Below, in pieces: positions 1 through 8,027 of a stretch of DNA of 50,786 bases. Position 1 is the first letter of the stretch. Every line of letters starts with the position of its first letter. Under the pieces are notes generated by a model that made no database searches, was not told where the DNA came from, and was given only the letters and a program-made list of their open reading frames with translations. The stretch spans positions 1-50,786 of the forward strand of contig DASXLG010000024.1 of the NCBI GenBank assembly GCA_036496425.1, given 5' to 3'. Position numbers and translations under genes: made by a program. Source of the stretch: Terriglobia bacterium (GTDB lineage: Bacteria; Acidobacteriota; Terriglobia; 20CM-2-55-15).

Positions 1-674
1 TCCAGAATGCTTGCCGGCCGCTCGGTGTAGTAGATCTCGGAATAGATCTCGTCGGAAAGGATCAACAGGTCATGTTTCCTTGCGAGGTCCGCCACTTTCT
101 TCAGGTCGTCCAGCGTCAGTACCCCGCCGGTCGGATTCTGCGGTGAGTTGACGACGATCAATTTGGTGCGTGGCGTAATCTGCCGCGCCAGCTCATTGAG
201 ATCGAAGCGGAATTGCTTTGACTCTTCGAGCCGCACCCGGACCGGAACCGCAGCTGCCATCCGAATCGCCGCCTCGTACGCGGGATAGGAGGGATCGGGG
301 CAGATGACTTCGTCGCCCGGATCCACGATCGACTGGATGATGGAAAAGATCATCATCTTTGCGCCGGGCGTGACCAGGATATTTTTCGGATCAACCTTCG
401 CGGGGTGCTGCGCCGACAGATGGGCCGCGATGGCCGATCTCAGGTCCCAGACGCCGGGAACCGGAGAGTAGTGGGTGGCGCCTTTCTTCAACCATTCGAT
501 GCCGGCGCGAATGATCGGGCCCGGTGTATCGAAATCCGGCTCGCCGATTTCCAGGTGGATGATGTCGCGGCCCTGCCGCTCCAACTCATTGGCGCGCCCC
601 AACATCTCGAACGCGGCCTCGCCGCGAACTCCCTGCATCCTTTTTGCGATCCGGCCCTTCGTATCCAGCTTCAC
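1..674 (-). CDS. Class I/II PLP-dependent aminotransferase (3' end beyond window)
   Basis: Likely an aspartate/aromatic-type aminotransferase moving amino groups between amino acids and 2-oxo acids with pyridoxal phosphate. Only the first 224 codons are here; the C-terminal half, including the lysine that holds PLP, lies off the left edge. Visible motifs are GEPDF at about residues 44-48 (substrate-side loop), the N-S-P-Q-N-P-T-G-G block at 176-184 (cofactor asparagine) and SDEIY at 207-211 (aspartate to the pyridine nitrogen, tyrosine to the cofactor). I start at GTG 674 because GAGAGGGAG lies just upstream; the next in-frame ATG is codon 13. It is divergent from the Rieske gene across 65 bases. 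The exact substrate cannot be told from this fragment. Confidence 0.88.
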   Translation of the reverse strand, partial: MKLDTKGRIAKRMQGVRGEAAFEMLGRANELERQGRDIIHLEIGEPDFDTPGPIIRAGIEWLKKGATHYSPVPGVWDLRSAIAAHLSAQHPAKVDPKNILVTPGAKMMIFSIIQSIVDPGDEVICPDPSYPAYEAAIRMAAAVPVRVRLEESKQFRFDLNELARQITPRTKLIVVNSPQNPTGGVLTLDDLKKVADLARKHDLLILSDEIYSEIYYTERPASIL

Positions 675-739
675 CCGGTGAACTCCCTCTCGATCGAAAT
701 GGCCTCAAAGTATAACATTAGCCGGGAGACATATTTGTC

Positions 740-1051
740 GTGAGCGATAAGTGGATTCGTGCCGCAAACCTGTCGGAATTACCCGGCGAAGGGCTCGGAC
801 ATGCCGTCAAGGCCGACGGCCTGGATATTGCCATCTTCCGATGGAACGAGCGCGTCTACGCCATTGAAGATCGCTGTCCTCACCTTGGTTTTCCGCTCAG
901 CGAGGGCATGATGCAATCCGGCGAAGTCATCTGCAGCTGGCATGGCTGGCATGTACGCCTTGAAGACGGGACCTGCCGGCGGGAACGGGAGCGGGCCAAA
1001 GTCTGGGATTGCGAGATCCGCGATGGGGAGATCTACGTCAATCTCCGATAG
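740..1051 (+). CDS. Rieske [2Fe-2S] domain protein
   Basis: Small soluble Rieske-type ferredoxin of 103 residues. The cluster ligands are C46-x-H48 (CPHLG) and C65-x2-H68 (CSWHGWH), the two-Cys two-His pattern of the family. It has no membrane segment and no catalytic domain, so it resembles the electron-transfer partners of dioxygenases or NirD-like domains rather than a bc1 subunit. The start is GTG. No oxygenase is adjacent, so its partner is unknown. The family assignment is firm from the motifs; the role is not known. Confidence 0.9.
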   Translation: MSDKWIRAANLSELPGEGLGHAVKADGLDIAIFRWNERVYAIEDRCPHLGFPLSEGMMQSGEVICSWHGWHVRLEDGTCRRERERAKVWDCEIRDGEIYVNLR

Positions 1052-1190
1052 GAATCCCCGCAATTCATGGTCGAATTCCCTGATTCCCTTCCCCGCCCAT
1101 TCATTAAATCCATACAATTCATTGAGTTATAGATACGGGCCTCCATATGCAGCCATCATCGTAGGGTTCACCAATCTGGAGGTTAGAGCT

Positions 1191-2078
1191 ATGCATTTCA
1201 TAAAAAAGGATACAGCCATCCTTGTTGGCTGTTTTGTCTTTGCACTGGTGTTCTTGATGCCGGTCGCAACGCACGGAGACGAATGGAATTTGTCGACCCG
1301 GTTCATGGTTAATCAGGCCACCGAGGTTCCCGGCCTCGTGCTGCAGCCGAATACTCGATATCAGATCCGGCTCCTGGACTCCCCGGCCGAGCGCCGTGTG
1401 GTTCAGGTTTTCAATGCCGACCGGACCAGAATGCTGACAATGTTTATGGCGGTCTCGGACGAACGGGCGACGCCGACGGATCGCACGATGTTCACGTTTA
1501 TTGAAACCGAGCCCGGATATCCATTGCCGATCAAGGAATGGTTCTATCCCGGACATAGCGACGGGCTGGAATTCATCTATTCGAACAAACAGGCCCGGGA
1601 AATCGCGCAACATGCGATCGAGCCGATCCAGTCTGCAAGCGCGGCGGATCTGCACGACCTGGCCACTTTAAGGGTGGAGGCGAACAGCCTGGGCAGATTC
1701 GAAATACCGGCATCCACGGCATCGACCGCGAGCGTCACCAAAGTGACCGAAGCGCCGATAGTGGAAACCAAACCGAGCGCTCCGGCTGAAGCCGAAAACA
1801 ACTCAGAACAGAGCAACGTCACGAACGAAGCGGCTGAGCCGGCTGTTCAGCAACCCGAACCGGTACCTGCTCAGGAACCGGCACAGATCGCTCAGAATGA
1901 CAATTCGGAGCAGGCTGCCACAACCGAACAGAATACCGAAAGCAAGAATACCGAAACCAATGCTTCTGAAAATAAGGAGCTTCCGCGAACCGCAGGCGAG
2001 TTGCCGCTGATTGCCCTGATTGGTGCGCTCTGTCTGGGCGGGGGACTTGGCATGAAGGTCTTGTCGTCCAGGTCGTAA
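1191..2078 (+). CDS. Secreted protein with C-terminal LPRTAG sorting-like tail
   Basis: A 295-residue exported protein of unknown function. The start ATG follows CTGGAGG; the longer reading frame upstream lacks a better site. Residues 1-31 form a signal peptide (KK, hydrophobic core, ATHGDE). Residues 32-165 are a globular domain I do not recognise. Residues about 175-262 are a low-complexity Pro/Ala/Glu/Asn/Thr stalk. The end is tripartite: LPRTAG at 264-269, a hydrophobic Gly/Leu segment to about 290, then KVLSSRS. That is the layout of a sortase or exosortase-type sorting signal, which is unexpected in a diderm. The unrelated protein at 13622 ends in the same LPRTAG tail. No sortase is encoded in the window. 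Confidence 0.85.
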   Translation: MHFIKKDTAILVGCFVFALVFLMPVATHGDEWNLSTRFMVNQATEVPGLVLQPNTRYQIRLLDSPAERRVVQVFNADRTRMLTMFMAVSDERATPTDRTMFTFIETEPGYPLPIKEWFYPGHSDGLEFIYSNKQAREIAQHAIEPIQSASAADLHDLATLRVEANSLGRFEIPASTASTASVTKVTEAPIVETKPSAPAEAENNSEQSNVTNEAAEPAVQQPEPVPAQEPAQIAQNDNSEQAATTEQNTESKNTETNASENKELPRTAGELPLIALIGALCLGGGLGMKVLSSRS

Positions 2079-2086
2079 GCTGCATA

Positions 2087-2206
2087 ACTCCCCTCCTCAG
2101 AGAGGAGGGGTGCCCGAAGGGCGGGGTGGTCGCTCACGATTCAGGTCGATTCCGGGCCGACCACCCCGGCGCTTCGCGCCACCCCTCCTGTCGCAGGAGG
2201 GGGAGT
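2087..2206. repeat. Palindromic intergenic repeat, GGAGGGGTGG/CCACCCCTCC family, copy 1
   Basis: Nested inverted repeat: CTCCCCTCCTC facing GAGGAGGGG, then GCGGGGTGGTCG facing CGACCACCCCGG, closing with a second CCCCTCCTG/CAGGAGGGGG pair. It starts 9 bases after the stop of the upstream gene. A related copy lies at 36671-36872. It does not look coding. Confidence 0.8.
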
Positions 2207-2259
2207 CAGACGTTAAATCCGTTCAATCCGCGACTGAATTCCCCTTAAAATACTTGGCC

Positions 2260-3546
2260 ATGATCAGTTTCCTGTTGGGAGCCCTGCTGCTCCTGACTTC
2301 CGGCAATAGCGTCAATTTCTTTTCTGTGAAACAGGACGTGGAGATTGGAGCGGAATCTTCCAAAGAGGCGGAGCACTCTCTCCGGCTCATCAGGAACCTG
2401 ACGTTGAATCAATATGTGGGCGCGATCGCTCAGCGGATCACACAGAATCGTTCCCTGCCGCCGCTCAAATACCGGTTTCAAATCGTAAATTCTCGCGAGA
2501 TCAATTCGCTGGGATTCCCCGGCGGTCCGATTTACCTCTACCGCGGCCTCGTCGATATGGCGTCGAATGACGACGAACTTGCGGCAATCGTCGCGCACGA
2601 AGTCAGCCATGTCGCGTCACGGCACGGAACTCAGCAACTGTCGAAGCAGCTTCTGCTCGAGGCTCCGATTTCGATTGCGGGCGGCTTACCGATTTCGGAG
2701 GTCTGGAAGGAAGAGATCTCGAAACTCGGAATTACTCTCGGTGTGGATGCTCCATTCCTGAGGTACAGCCGCGATCAGGAACTGGAAGCCGATCTGATGG
2801 CAGTACACCTGATGGCCAATGCGCAGTTCGATCCGAATGCGTTTCTTACCTTGATCGAGAAGATCAACGAATCTCAGGCGCCGTTTCTGTTCAATCATCC
2901 GCAAGCGAAAATCATTTCACCGGAACTCGCCGGGGAAATCGACCGCCTCAGCCTTCAGGCACATCATGCCCACGACAACGCCGGCTTCCGCGGATTCCGA
3001 GCCGCGTTGCTGAAACTCTCTTTCCCCGAACCCGTCAAAGCCGCAAGCCCCGCCGATGCGCCGCCGGACGAACTCGCCAATGTATTCACGCACCCGATGG
3101 ATTATTACCGCATTGGATATCCGGCGGGATGGCAAGTGACCCGAACAGGCGCGAATGGCGCGATTATCGCGCCGGCAGATGGCGTTCAGCCTTCGGGAGA
3201 TGTTCATCGCGGTGTCATGTTCGATCTGTTTGATATTTCCGGAACCGACCGCTCATTCACACTCGAAGAAGCCACGAATCGCCTCATGGTGTTCCTGCGC
3301 CAGCGCAATCAGTCGCTGCGAATCGTACCTGGCGCTCAGACCCAGATGCTCGTCAGCGACGAGCCCGGCGTCCGAACCATCATGATCGGCAAGTCCGACA
3401 CCAGCAGCAGCTCTGAAGTCGCATGGGTTGTGACTCGCCTCTACTACCAGAGCCTCTTTTATATGGTGTTCGTCGCGCCGGAAGACGAATTCCCGATGTA
3501 TCAGCCGGTGTTTGAGCAGATGATCCGAAACGCCAGACTGAGATAA
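2260..3546 (+). CDS. M48-family zinc metalloprotease
   Basis: A 428-residue exported or membrane-anchored M48 peptidase of the YfgC/BepA-like group, which in diderms act in envelope protein quality control. The HEXXH zinc motif reads HEVSH at 113-117, preceded by the family block GFPGGPIYLYRGL at about 85-97. The third ligand glutamate is expected in ELEAD near residue 172. I start at ATG 2260 because the protein then opens with a clean hydrophobic segment; the longer frame would translate the palindromic repeat. The C-terminal 180 residues form a second domain with no motif I recognise. The gene is convergent with rpiA. The substrate is unknown. Confidence 0.9.
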   Translation: MISFLLGALLLLTSGNSVNFFSVKQDVEIGAESSKEAEHSLRLIRNLTLNQYVGAIAQRITQNRSLPPLKYRFQIVNSREINSLGFPGGPIYLYRGLVDMASNDDELAAIVAHEVSHVASRHGTQQLSKQLLLEAPISIAGGLPISEVWKEEISKLGITLGVDAPFLRYSRDQELEADLMAVHLMANAQFDPNAFLTLIEKINESQAPFLFNHPQAKIISPELAGEIDRLSLQAHHAHDNAGFRGFRAALLKLSFPEPVKAASPADAPPDELANVFTHPMDYYRIGYPAGWQVTRTGANGAIIAPADGVQPSGDVHRGVMFDLFDISGTDRSFTLEEATNRLMVFLRQRNQSLRIVPGAQTQMLVSDEPGVRTIMIGKSDTSSSSEVAWVVTRLYYQSLFYMVFVAPEDEFPMYQPVFEQMIRNARLR

Positions 3547-3551
3547 GAAAA

Positions 3552-3656
3552 ATAGCCACAAAACTTTAGGCTGCGCGCTGTCGCCCTTGCGCTTCGCGAG
3601 GCACAAAAGGCGCATAAGAGATTCAGTCGCTCCCTTTTGTGCTTTTTGTGGTTACT
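3552..3656. repeat. Inverted repeat between convergent genes (CCACAAAA / TTTTGTGG)
   Basis: GCCACAAAA near the left end pairs with TTTTGTGGTTA at the right, and GGCACAAAAGG pairs with CCTTTTGTGC inside. The right arm reaches into the last codons of rpiA. The element fills the gap between the M48 gene and rpiA, so it could end transcription from both sides. Confidence 0.7.
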
Positions 3657-4305
3657 TCCCTTTTCTTTGAATCCCCGATGAACCCGCAACAATGACCACA
3701 TTGGCAACATTTGCAAAAATCCCGGAATCCACCACTCCGGTCATCGCCTTGAGTTCCTTCTCGACGGCGGCCGGATCGTCGAGGGGGCCGCTTTTCCAGT
3801 CGAGAATGTTGTTGCCGTTATCGGAGATGAATGGCTTGCCGTTCTTCTGTCGAACGGCAGCCTGTTTCAGTTGAAGCAGAATCCGTGGAACGGCGAGAGG
3901 AATGACCTCAACGGGAATCACCGCTTTTGATCCGAGCTTCTGAACCAGCTTGGTTTCATCGACGATGATCACGACGCGCGTCGAGGCGTGAGCCACGATC
4001 TTCTCGCGCACAAGGGCGCCGCCCAGGCCCTTTGTCAGGTGTAATTCCGGAGAGACTTCATCCGCGCCGTCGACCGTGACGTCGATAACCGGATGCTCGC
4101 TGAAAGTCGTCAGCCGGACTCCCACTTCCGCGGCAATCCGCCCCGATTCTTCGGAAGTCGGAATCCCCAGGACCTGCCGCCCGGCCTTGCCGAGTTCACG
4201 AATAAAAATAGAAGCGGTCGAACCCGTACCCAAGCCCACGACCATTCCGTCCCGGATCTCTTCCAGCGCGGCAAGCGCGGCTTCGCGTTTGAGATTGTCG
4301 CTCAT
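3652..4305 (-). CDS. rpiA: Ribose-5-phosphate isomerase A
   Basis: Interconverts ribose 5-phosphate and ribulose 5-phosphate in the non-oxidative pentose phosphate pathway. At 217 residues it has normal RpiA length. Motifs in order are GLGTGSTA at 24-31 (phosphate loop), DGADE near 80 (catalytic aspartates) and KGLGGAL-REK near 93-103 (catalytic lysine region), ending in the usual VVDSGIFANVAN block. It lies 24 bases downstream of folE on the same strand, so the two may be co-transcribed. Nothing in it looks damaged. Confidence 0.96.
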   Translation of the reverse strand: MSDNLKREAALAALEEIRDGMVVGLGTGSTASIFIRELGKAGRQVLGIPTSEESGRIAAEVGVRLTTFSEHPVIDVTVDGADEVSPELHLTKGLGGALVREKIVAHASTRVVIIVDETKLVQKLGSKAVIPVEVIPLAVPRILLQLKQAAVRQKNGKPFISDNGNNILDWKSGPLDDPAAVEKELKAMTGVVDSGIFANVANVVIVAGSSGIQRKGK

Positions 4306-4329
4306 AGAAAATCGTTCAGGCGCAGAAAA

Positions 4330-4878
4330 TCACTTCGGATTACGCACCAGAGTGAGGAATTCGTTTCGAGTATTCTGGTTGTCTTTGAAAGCGCCGAGCA
4401 TCGAGCTCGTCACCGCGACCGAATTCTGTTTCTCCACGCCGCGCATGATCATGCAAAGGTGCTGCGCCTCGACAACCACCGCCACACCGCGAGGATGAAT
4501 TTTGTTGTTGATGGTGTCTGCAATCTGGGTCGTCAGCCGTTCCTGCACCTGGAGCCTGCGGGCATACATGTCCACCAGTCTCGGAATCTTACTGAGGCCG
4601 ATGACGCGGCCGTTCGGAATATAGCCGACATGGCACTTGCCGAAAAACGGCAGGAGGTGATGCTCGCACAGGCTGAAAACTTCGATATCGCGAACGATGA
4701 CCATCTCGTCGTATGCGACATCGAAGAGCGCCTTACCCAGAATTTCTTCGGGATCCATCTGATAGCCGCTGGTCAGGAAACGCATCGCCCGGTCGACCCG
4801 GGAAGGGGTGTTCTGAAGGCCGTCACGCGCCGGATCCTCGCCGATCTGCTCCAGGATCGACCGTATCTCGTCAATCAT
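4330..4878 (-). CDS. folE: GTP cyclohydrolase I
   Basis: Converts GTP to 7,8-dihydroneopterin triphosphate, the first step of folate synthesis and the entry to queuosine when QueD is present; a queD gene lies at 18787. The protein has 182 residues, the usual FolE-I core length. Zinc ligands are visible in [10 protein letters not shown] (C71 and H74) and in QHLCMIMRG near residue 142. [10 protein letters not shown] and the [23 protein letters not shown] block are the family signatures. It sits between the receiver-domain gene and rpiA on one strand with short gaps. Confidence 0.97.
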   Translation of the reverse strand: MIDEIRSILEQIGEDPARDGLQNTPSRVDRAMRFLTSGYQMDPEEILGKALFDVAYDEMVIVRDIEVFSLCEHHLLPFFGKCHVGYIPNGRVIGLSKIPRLVDMYARRLQVQERLTTQIADTINNKIHPRGVAVVVEAQHLCMIMRGVEKQNSVAVTSSMLGAFKDNQNTRNEFLTLVRNPK

Positions 4879-4894
4879 GCCGGATTAGTATAGG

Positions 4895-5287
4895 TTAACT
4901 GGCGGCCGTGTTGTGACGGGATCTTGTAACCCGCTCCACGCAGGCGACAAAGGCATCCGGTTCAAAAGGCTTGATGATGTAGTCGGCGGCGCCCAGGGCC
5001 AGAACCTGTGCCGGGCTGGCGGTATTGCCATAGCCCGTCATCAGAACGACCGGCAGCGTTTCTCTCAGATTGTGCAGCACTTCCAGCAGCTGGATTCCGC
5101 TCATCTCCGGCATCTGGACATCGGACACGACAACGTCGATGTCATCGGAATCCGATACGATTCGGACCGCGTTTTCGCAGGAGTTCGCAATCACGGCCAG
5201 GTGTCCGCGCCTGCGGATCAGCTTTGCGCACATCTGTGCCATCGCCTGATCGTCCTCGACAAGTAACACTTTCAACGGCACCGACAT
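4895..5287 (-). CDS. Single-domain response regulator (CheY-like receiver)
   Basis: A stand-alone phospho-receiver with no output domain, 130 residues from the start chosen here. The acidic pair (VEDDQ), phospho-acceptor aspartate (VVSDVQMPEMSG), switch threonine (LMTGYG) and lysine (YIIKPF) are all present, so it should be phosphorylatable. I prefer ATG 5287 (MSVPLK) because receiver domains begin a few residues before the first strand; an upstream ATG at 5356 would add 23 residues that look non-coding. No histidine kinase is adjacent; the nearest in the window is at 44913. Confidence 0.88.
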   Translation of the reverse strand: MSVPLKVLLVEDDQAMAQMCAKLIRRRGHLAVIANSCENAVRIVSDSDDIDVVVSDVQMPEMSGIQLLEVLHNLRETLPVVLMTGYGNTASPAQVLALGAADYIIKPFEPDAFVACVERVTRSRHNTAAS

Positions 5288-5423
5288 TCCGTTTACGCTG
5301 GCAATCCCGGTGCCATGGCTAACCCCATGTGTAACCGCATTCCGGCCTGCAGGCATTGTTACCGATCGAGACAGTGTGGGTAGGACAGGGACAGATTTTT
5401 CGAAAGTGTGCTATTAAAGCGAT

Positions 5424-5753
5424 ATGCCGATCTACGAATACGAGTGCGCCAAGTGCGGCAAAACCATCGAAACCATCCAGAAGATGTCCGACAAACCCTT
5501 GAAAAAACACGCGGGCTGCGGCGGTACGCTCACCAAGCTGATCTCCGCCTCCGGCTTTCAGTTCAAAGGCACGGGATGGTATGTGACGGACTATGCCCGC
5601 AAGGACTCCAAAACCGAAACGACAGAGAGCAAGGATTCCACTTCAACGAAAGACACCTCCTCCAATGGCAACAAGGAAGGCAGCAGCAAAACCGGCACAG
5701 AAAAAACCGGCAAGAAAGACAGCAGCGCCAAGTCCGGCGGCAAAAAAGAATAA
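5424..5753 (+). CDS. FmdB-type zinc ribbon protein
   Basis: A 109-residue protein of the putative regulatory FmdB/CxxC_CxxC family. The zinc ribbon is at the N-terminus (MPIYEYEC, C8-x2-C11). The second knuckle, usually CxxC, reads HAGC here, so one ligand would be histidine. The family block LISASGFQFKGTGWY follows at about residues 39-53. The last 50 residues are a Lys/Ser/Thr-rich low-complexity tail. The final 89 bases overlap the start of the endonuclease III gene in another frame, so the tail's composition is shaped by two frames. Confidence 0.88.
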   Translation: MPIYEYECAKCGKTIETIQKMSDKPLKKHAGCGGTLTKLISASGFQFKGTGWYVTDYARKDSKTETTESKDSTSTKDTSSNGNKEGSSKTGTEKTGKKDSSAKSGGKKE

Positions 5754-6384
5754 GTACCTTCGCGCCGAACAGATCTATTCCCGTCTCCAGAGCGCCTACC
5801 CCGACGCGAAATGCGCCCTGGATCACCAGAATCCTCTCCAGCTGCTGGTCGCCACCATCCTGTCCGCCCAGAGCACGGACAAAATGGTAAACATCATCAC
5901 TCCCGCGCTCTTCAAGAAATACAACACCGCTGCGCAGCTCGCGGACGCGGACACGGCGGACCTGGAAACCATGATCCATTCCAGCGGGTTTTTCCGGAAT
6001 AAAGCCAAAAGCATCAAAGCAGCGGCCCGCCTCATGGCTGATGAATACGGCGGAAAAGTTCCCGAAGAGATGGACCAGCTGCTCAAGCTGCCCGGAGTTG
6101 CGAGAAAGACGGCGAATGTCGTACTGGGCGTGGCTTATGGCAAGGCGGAGGGCGTCGTCGTCGATACCCACGTGCAGCGGTTGTCGCGGCGGCTCGATTT
6201 CACGAAGGAAGAGCGGCCGGACAGGATCGAACAGGACCTGATGCAGCTTTTTCCGCGCGATAAATGGATTCTGCTCGCCCACCTGCTGATTCATCACGGC
6301 CGCGCCAAATGCAGGGCGCTGCGGCCGAAATGCGCGGAGTGCCCGATTGAAGATCTCTGTTATGCCGAAGATAAGACGGTATGA
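5665..6384 (+). CDS. nth: Endonuclease III (DNA glycosylase/AP lyase)
   Basis: Base-excision repair enzyme for oxidised pyrimidines. The helix-hairpin-helix reads LPGVARKTANVVLG with the catalytic lysine, followed by VVVDTHVQRLSRRL with the catalytic aspartate. The C-terminal 4Fe-4S loop is intact: C-x6-C-x2-C-x5-C (CRALRPKC-AEC-PIEDLC). I take ATG 5665, giving 239 residues; earlier starts would lengthen the overlap with the upstream gene. The first 28 residues are Lys/Ala-rich and not part of the fold. The stop overlaps the next ATG as ATGA, so nth leads a tight run with two small genes. Confidence 0.94.
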   Translation: MATRKAAAKPAQKKPARKTAAPSPAAKKNKYLRAEQIYSRLQSAYPDAKCALDHQNPLQLLVATILSAQSTDKMVNIITPALFKKYNTAAQLADADTADLETMIHSSGFFRNKAKSIKAAARLMADEYGGKVPEEMDQLLKLPGVARKTANVVLGVAYGKAEGVVVDTHVQRLSRRLDFTKEERPDRIEQDLMQLFPRDKWILLAHLLIHHGRAKCRALRPKCAECPIEDLCYAEDKTV

Positions 6385-6533
6385 AAGGCCTGACGTTCGA
6401 TCATCTGTTCGCGATCGTTATAGGAATCGTCGAGTGGGCCATCGCAATCGTCTCGGTGGCGGGAACGCTCGTCCTGTGCGGCTGGATGGTCAGAATGATT
6501 GTGAAAAAGGACAAACCCGATGAGCTCCATTGA
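6381..6533 (+). CDS. Small single-span membrane protein (50 aa)
   Basis: A 50-residue protein beginning MKGLTFDHLF, with one hydrophobic span at about residues 10-40 and a basic C-terminal end (MVRMIVKKDKPDELH). Its ATG overlaps the nth stop (ATGA), and its last 14 bases overlap the start of the next gene, so three genes are translationally chained. The function is unknown. The overlaps and codon choice make it likely to be real. Confidence 0.7.
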   Translation: MKGLTFDHLFAIVIGIVEWAIAIVSVAGTLVLCGWMVRMIVKKDKPDELH

Positions 6534-6783
6534 GCGCGTCCGCGAGGAGATCGAAAAATACGAACATCCGTTTTTCCGGTTCGAAGCGCAGGACAAGGCC
6601 GAGGGCGTCGAATTGCTGATCCACTCCACAGTCCCCGGCGTCCTGTCGCCCACATACCGGATCACATTCCATGAACGCGACCTTCAGAGTTCTCAGTTTC
6701 CCTGGACCTTCCAGAAGCTGCTTTATGACTGCCTGACGGACTATGTCGTCGAGCTGTTCACCAGGTGTCCGATGACGGGGTAA
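6520..6783 (+). CDS. Conserved-looking small soluble protein, function unknown
   Basis: An 87-residue protein starting MSSIERVREEIEKYEHPFF, with charged helices and a central strand-rich part (VELLIHSTVPGVL, YRITFHERDL). It has no signal peptide, membrane segment or metal motif. It is the last gene of the nth run, overlapping the small membrane protein by 14 bases, and is followed 2 bases later by a palindromic repeat. I do not recognise the family. Confidence 0.7.
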   Translation: MSSIERVREEIEKYEHPFFRFEAQDKAEGVELLIHSTVPGVLSPTYRITFHERDLQSSQFPWTFQKLLYDCLTDYVVELFTRCPMTG

Positions 6784-6785
6784 CT

Positions 6786-6880
6786 TTTTGGCCGCAGATG
6801 ACGCGGATGACGCAGATGGGGCGCCTCAAACGTCTGTTCTTGCGTCCCATCTGCGGCATCCGCGTCATCTGCGGCCAAAA
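6786..6880. repeat. Palindrome GCCGCAGATGACGCGGATG family, copy 1
   Basis: Inverted repeat with arms of about 35 bases: TTTTGGCCGCAGATGACGCG at the left pairs with CGCGTCATCTGCGGCCAAAA at the right. Related copies lie at 16376-16464 and 31821-31877. It fills the gap between convergent genes and is flanked by T/A runs, so it could act as a bidirectional terminator. Confidence 0.9.
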
Positions 6881-6905
6881 CAGTTTGGTTGCGGAATAAC
6901 CGCGC

Positions 6906-8027
6906 CTATAGTTCGGCCAACCGCCTGTTTCGCATGGCGTCCATCAGCTTCTGCAATCGCCGGAATTTCCGGTCCGTTCCTGCACCCGGCAAGGCTCGCT
7001 CGAGCATGGCCAGCGCCGCCACGTATTCGCCGTTACGCCGATAAAGCACTGCGAGTCTTTCCAGAATTTTCTGCTGAGCCGGCCCTTCGACGCCTCCTGC
7101 GAGCGCCATCTCGTATAGACGAATGCTGCGGGGTGAATCCGCAGATTTATCGAGAATGCGCGCCAGTGAATAAAGATCCAGTGGATCGTCGAGAGGCGCC
7201 GGTTCAAAAACGACGCGATCGCAGGCATGCACCGTAAGGGCGGCCAATGAGAGCACATCATCGACGTTATGGGTAAATATGGAACGAAACGTCGCATTGG
7301 TACGCCGCTGCAGGTACTCGAAATAAGCCCGGGGAATCATCGCGCCGGGAATATCGGGGCCGCGCATGAATGAAAGCAATTCGCGCTCGAGCGCAACAAG
7401 CCGGCAGCTGCCGTGCCCGTTACGCCATAGCCTTCTCGCCGTAAACAGCAGATCGAAATGCGACATTGCCGCGAAGGGGTTATCCAGACGGGCGAGTGTG
7501 AATCGGGTCTCGAGCAGCGGGATGTCGAATGTGGTGCCGTTGTATGTCACGACAAGATCGAAGCTCTTGAGAAGTTCGGCAAGAGCGGACAGCATCGACG
7601 GCTCTTCATCAAAGTCCCGGATGAAGAACTGGATCATGTGAAAGTCATCCCCGGCGAAATAACCGAGCCCGACCAGAAACGGGCAGATCCCCGTGCCGCC
7701 CTGAACGCCTGTGGTTTCGGTATCGAGGAACAGAATACGATTCCGGTGCGGCACGCCGGCTTCCTCACGCATCAGCGTGATCAGCGACTGAAGATCGGCG
7801 GAAGAGAGCCGGTTCAAGGCCACTTTGCCGTGAAAATGATCGTGGGGATAGACGGCGCGGATGAAGTAATGCGAGCCGAACGCCGTCGACTGGATCTCAC
7901 CCGGCGGCAGAACCGAACGCGGGCTGAAGCCCGCGGTTACATAGTTTGCCAGTGCCGATTTCCAATCCGTGGCCGGGGGTTTCGGCCCGCGTTGCAGTCC
8001 CCGGAGGGCTTTGCCGAAATCAGGCAT
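6906..8027 (-). CDS. mrfB: MrfB/YprB-like DEDDh exonuclease with TPR C-terminus
   Basis: Resembles Bacillus MrfB (YprB), the exonuclease that works with the helicase MrfA in a UvrA-independent excision pathway for mitomycin damage. An RNase H-like exonuclease core is visible: DTETTG near residue 101, YNGTTFDIPLLETRF, and HNVDD carrying the His-x4-Asp-type end of a DEDDh site. The C-terminal ~110 residues look like TPR helices, also as in YprB. Its start overlaps the end of the helicase gene by 8 bases. Residues 30-38 are encoded by a palindromic repeat that recurs upstream of pepA, so the N-terminal region is probably a repeat-containing extension. Function is inferred from motifs and pairing. 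Confidence 0.85.
   Translation of the reverse strand: MPDFGKALRGLQRGPKPPATDWKSALANYVTAGFSPRSVLPPGEIQSTAFGSHYFIRAVYPHDHFHGKVALNRLSSADLQSLITLMREEAGVPHRNRILFLDTETTGVQGGTGICPFLVGLGYFAGDDFHMIQFFIRDFDEEPSMLSALAELLKSFDLVVTYNGTTFDIPLLETRFTLARLDNPFAAMSHFDLLFTARRLWRNGHGSCRLVALERELLSFMRGPDIPGAMIPRAYFEYLQRRTNATFRSIFTHNVDDVLSLAALTVHACDRVVFEPAPLDDPLDLYSLARILDKSADSPRSIRLYEMALAGGVEGPAQQKILERLAVLYRRNGEYVAALAMLERALPGAGTDRKFRRLQKLMDAMRNRRLAEL
7916..7938. repeat. GCGGGCTGAAGCCCGC palindrome inside mrfB
   Basis: A 23-base palindrome (AACGCGGGCTG/AAGCCCGCGGTT) within the coding sequence of the MrfB-like gene, read in-frame as V-T-A-G-F-S-P-R-S. A diverged copy with the same core lies at 10769-10799. It sits before the exonuclease domain, where an insertion would be tolerated. 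Confidence 0.8.

Noticed and set aside
942-1190. N-terminal extension of the first LPRTAG protein
   Set aside because: It would overlap the Rieske gene and hide the signal peptide that starts at ATG 1191.
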